NCBI GenBank assembly: GCA_947467185.1
Contig: CANIHR010000022.1
Span: forward strand, 1-32,252
DNA length: 32,252 nucleotides
Source: Bryobacterales bacterium
GTDB lineage: Bacteria; Acidobacteriota; Terriglobia; Bryobacterales; Bryobacteraceae
Direction of reading: 5' to 3'
In this document: one piece after another, positions 31,863-32,252 of the stretch
How the letters are laid out: each line of letters starts with the position of its first letter
Numbering within the stretch: the first letter of the stretch is position 1
The notes under the pieces: generated by a model
The model's input: only the letters and a program-made list of their open reading frames with translations
Told to the model about the DNA's origin: nothing
Databases searched by the model: none
Made by a program: the position numbers and the translations under genes

Positions 31863-31891
31863 ACTATAGCGATTCCGGGGTGGGACCGCAA
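31863..31891 (-). promoter_or_regulatory. predicted aroF leader promoter
   Basis: The minus strand reads TTGCGG (31886-31891), a 17-nt spacer and TATAGT (31863-31868). Transcription would begin within a few bases of the leader ATG at 31854, giving an almost leaderless leader-peptide message. Confidence 0.65.
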
Positions 31892-31921
31892 GGTTTTCGG
31901 CATATTTTTTCGCGCTCGAAC

Positions 31922-31993
31922 TAACCACTTCAACGTGGTGTACAGACATTTTGTAAGACTCTAAGCCCTTAACGAATAACCACTTCTACGTGG
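31922..31993. repeat. two copies of a CCACTTCWACGTGG hairpin repeat
   Basis: TAACCACTTCAACGTGG (31922-31938) and TAACCACTTCTACGTGGG (31977-31993) differ at one base in the shared part and lie 55 bp apart. Each is an inverted repeat with CCAC and GTGG arms. They occupy the gap between the minus-strand gene ending at 32020 and the aroF promoter. They may be terminators of that gene or binding sites for a regulator upstream of the aroF promoter. I see no gene in 31892-32019. Confidence 0.6.
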
Positions 31994-32019
31994 GTATCAC
32001 TGACACTCCAGTACGCCTG

Positions 32020-32252
32020 TTACTTCTCGATCTCCTCGACCGACAGGATGCGGGAATCAGCCTGGAACTTACGGTACCGGCTGAAGGTGAGTTCCTGATC
32101 CACCCGCACTGCTTTCACCAGCGCAAGACGGGCGTTGGCGCGCAGAGTGATCTTCGAAGGGGCCCAAATCTCATCGTTTACCTTGCCGCTTTCGAACGAC
32201 ATGCGCGTGCCTTTGCCGATGCGCGCCAGGAACCAGCCGAACGAAACGGTGC
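32020..32252 (-). CDS. 3' part of an unknown gene running off the window
   Basis: The reading frame is open from the window edge to a TAA at 32020, so only the last 76 residues are visible. They read from TVSFGWFLARIGKGTR through SFESGKVNDEIWAPSKITLR to FSRYRKFQADSRILSVEEI. The pattern 'W.P..I...A..R..L.K.......F..YRKF...S.I' is like the C-terminal part of secreted acidobacterial proteins of unknown function. A methionine at 32202 is internal and not a start. No function can be given. Confidence 0.75.
   Translation of the reverse strand, partial: TVSFGWFLARIGKGTRMSFESGKVNDEIWAPSKITLRANARLALVKAVRVDQELTFSRYRKFQADSRILSVEEIEK

Noticed and set aside
31981-32019. CRISPR or longer tandem array built on the CCACTTCWACGTGG repeats
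   Set aside because: Only two copies exist, 55 bp apart, with no further regularly spaced units.

Overview
The window looks like chromosomal DNA of an Acidobacteriota member, most likely near Bryobacter/Solibacter/Paludibaculum. That placement is inferred from gene style and not from a marker gene: a TonB receptor with an N-terminal carboxypeptidase-regulatory domain, a PEP-CTERM protein, a stand-alone NuoI, a GMC oxidoreductase paired with a gluconate-2-dehydrogenase-subunit-3-like protein, a DUF3052 protein, and GC-rich, tightly packed genes on both strands. I see no tRNA, rRNA, CRISPR array, insertion sequence or prophage. This is core and metabolic sequence with some poorly described small genes.

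Layout. 1-2.8 kb: clpB, closed by a bidirectional terminator shared with the next, convergent unit. 2.8-7.3 kb (minus): an operon of GMC oxidoreductase, its Tat-exported small subunit, a VanZ-like membrane protein and an acyltransferase/alpha-beta-hydrolase fusion, with overlapping or near-abutting junctions. 7.3-8.9 kb: a DUF4160/DUF2442 pair (minus) diverging from a secreted cyclase-family hydrolase (plus). 8.9-12.2 kb (minus): an alkylation-repair unit (Ada-AlkA fusion, then Ogt with an ATGA overlap) followed by a cyclic-nucleotide-gated MscS-type channel. 12.3-17.7 kb: a small secreted carboxypeptidase-regulatory-domain protein (minus) diverging from a plus-strand run of GNAT, Cys-rich mini-protein, DUF3052, TonB receptor, xseA and an AbrB/MraZ-like protein. 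17.7-18.75 kb (minus): three tandem genes for tiny exported Ala/Lys-rich proteins, each preceded by a strong hairpin. 18.8-21.3 kb: a di-heme cytochrome, a rhamnogalacturonan-acetylesterase-like SGNH hydrolase and a small membrane protein. 21.2-23.7 kb (minus): argC-argB-acetyltransferase, with tandem ARG-box-like operators over the promoter. 23.8-25.9 kb: a MATE transporter convergent with a PEP-CTERM protein. 26-28.9 kb (plus): STAS protein, redoxin, nuoI, cysE and a 5'-3' exonuclease. 28.9-31.9 kb (minus): aroF (DAHP synthase), a membrane-anchored unknown and a PfkB kinase. The window ends in the 3' part of an unknown minus-strand gene.

The most striking find is upstream of aroF. A promoter drives a 16-codon leader peptide (MTTGYRFWFSPIFITS) rich in Tyr, Phe and Trp. 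A canonical intrinsic terminator follows, and a segment overlapping the leader stop codon can form a 14-bp competing antiterminator helix. This has every part of a ribosome-mediated transcription attenuator, sensing the three end products of the pathway that DAHP synthase opens. The next most interesting items are the three Asr-like small secreted proteins with their repeated upstream hairpins, and the ArgR-type operator over the argC promoter.
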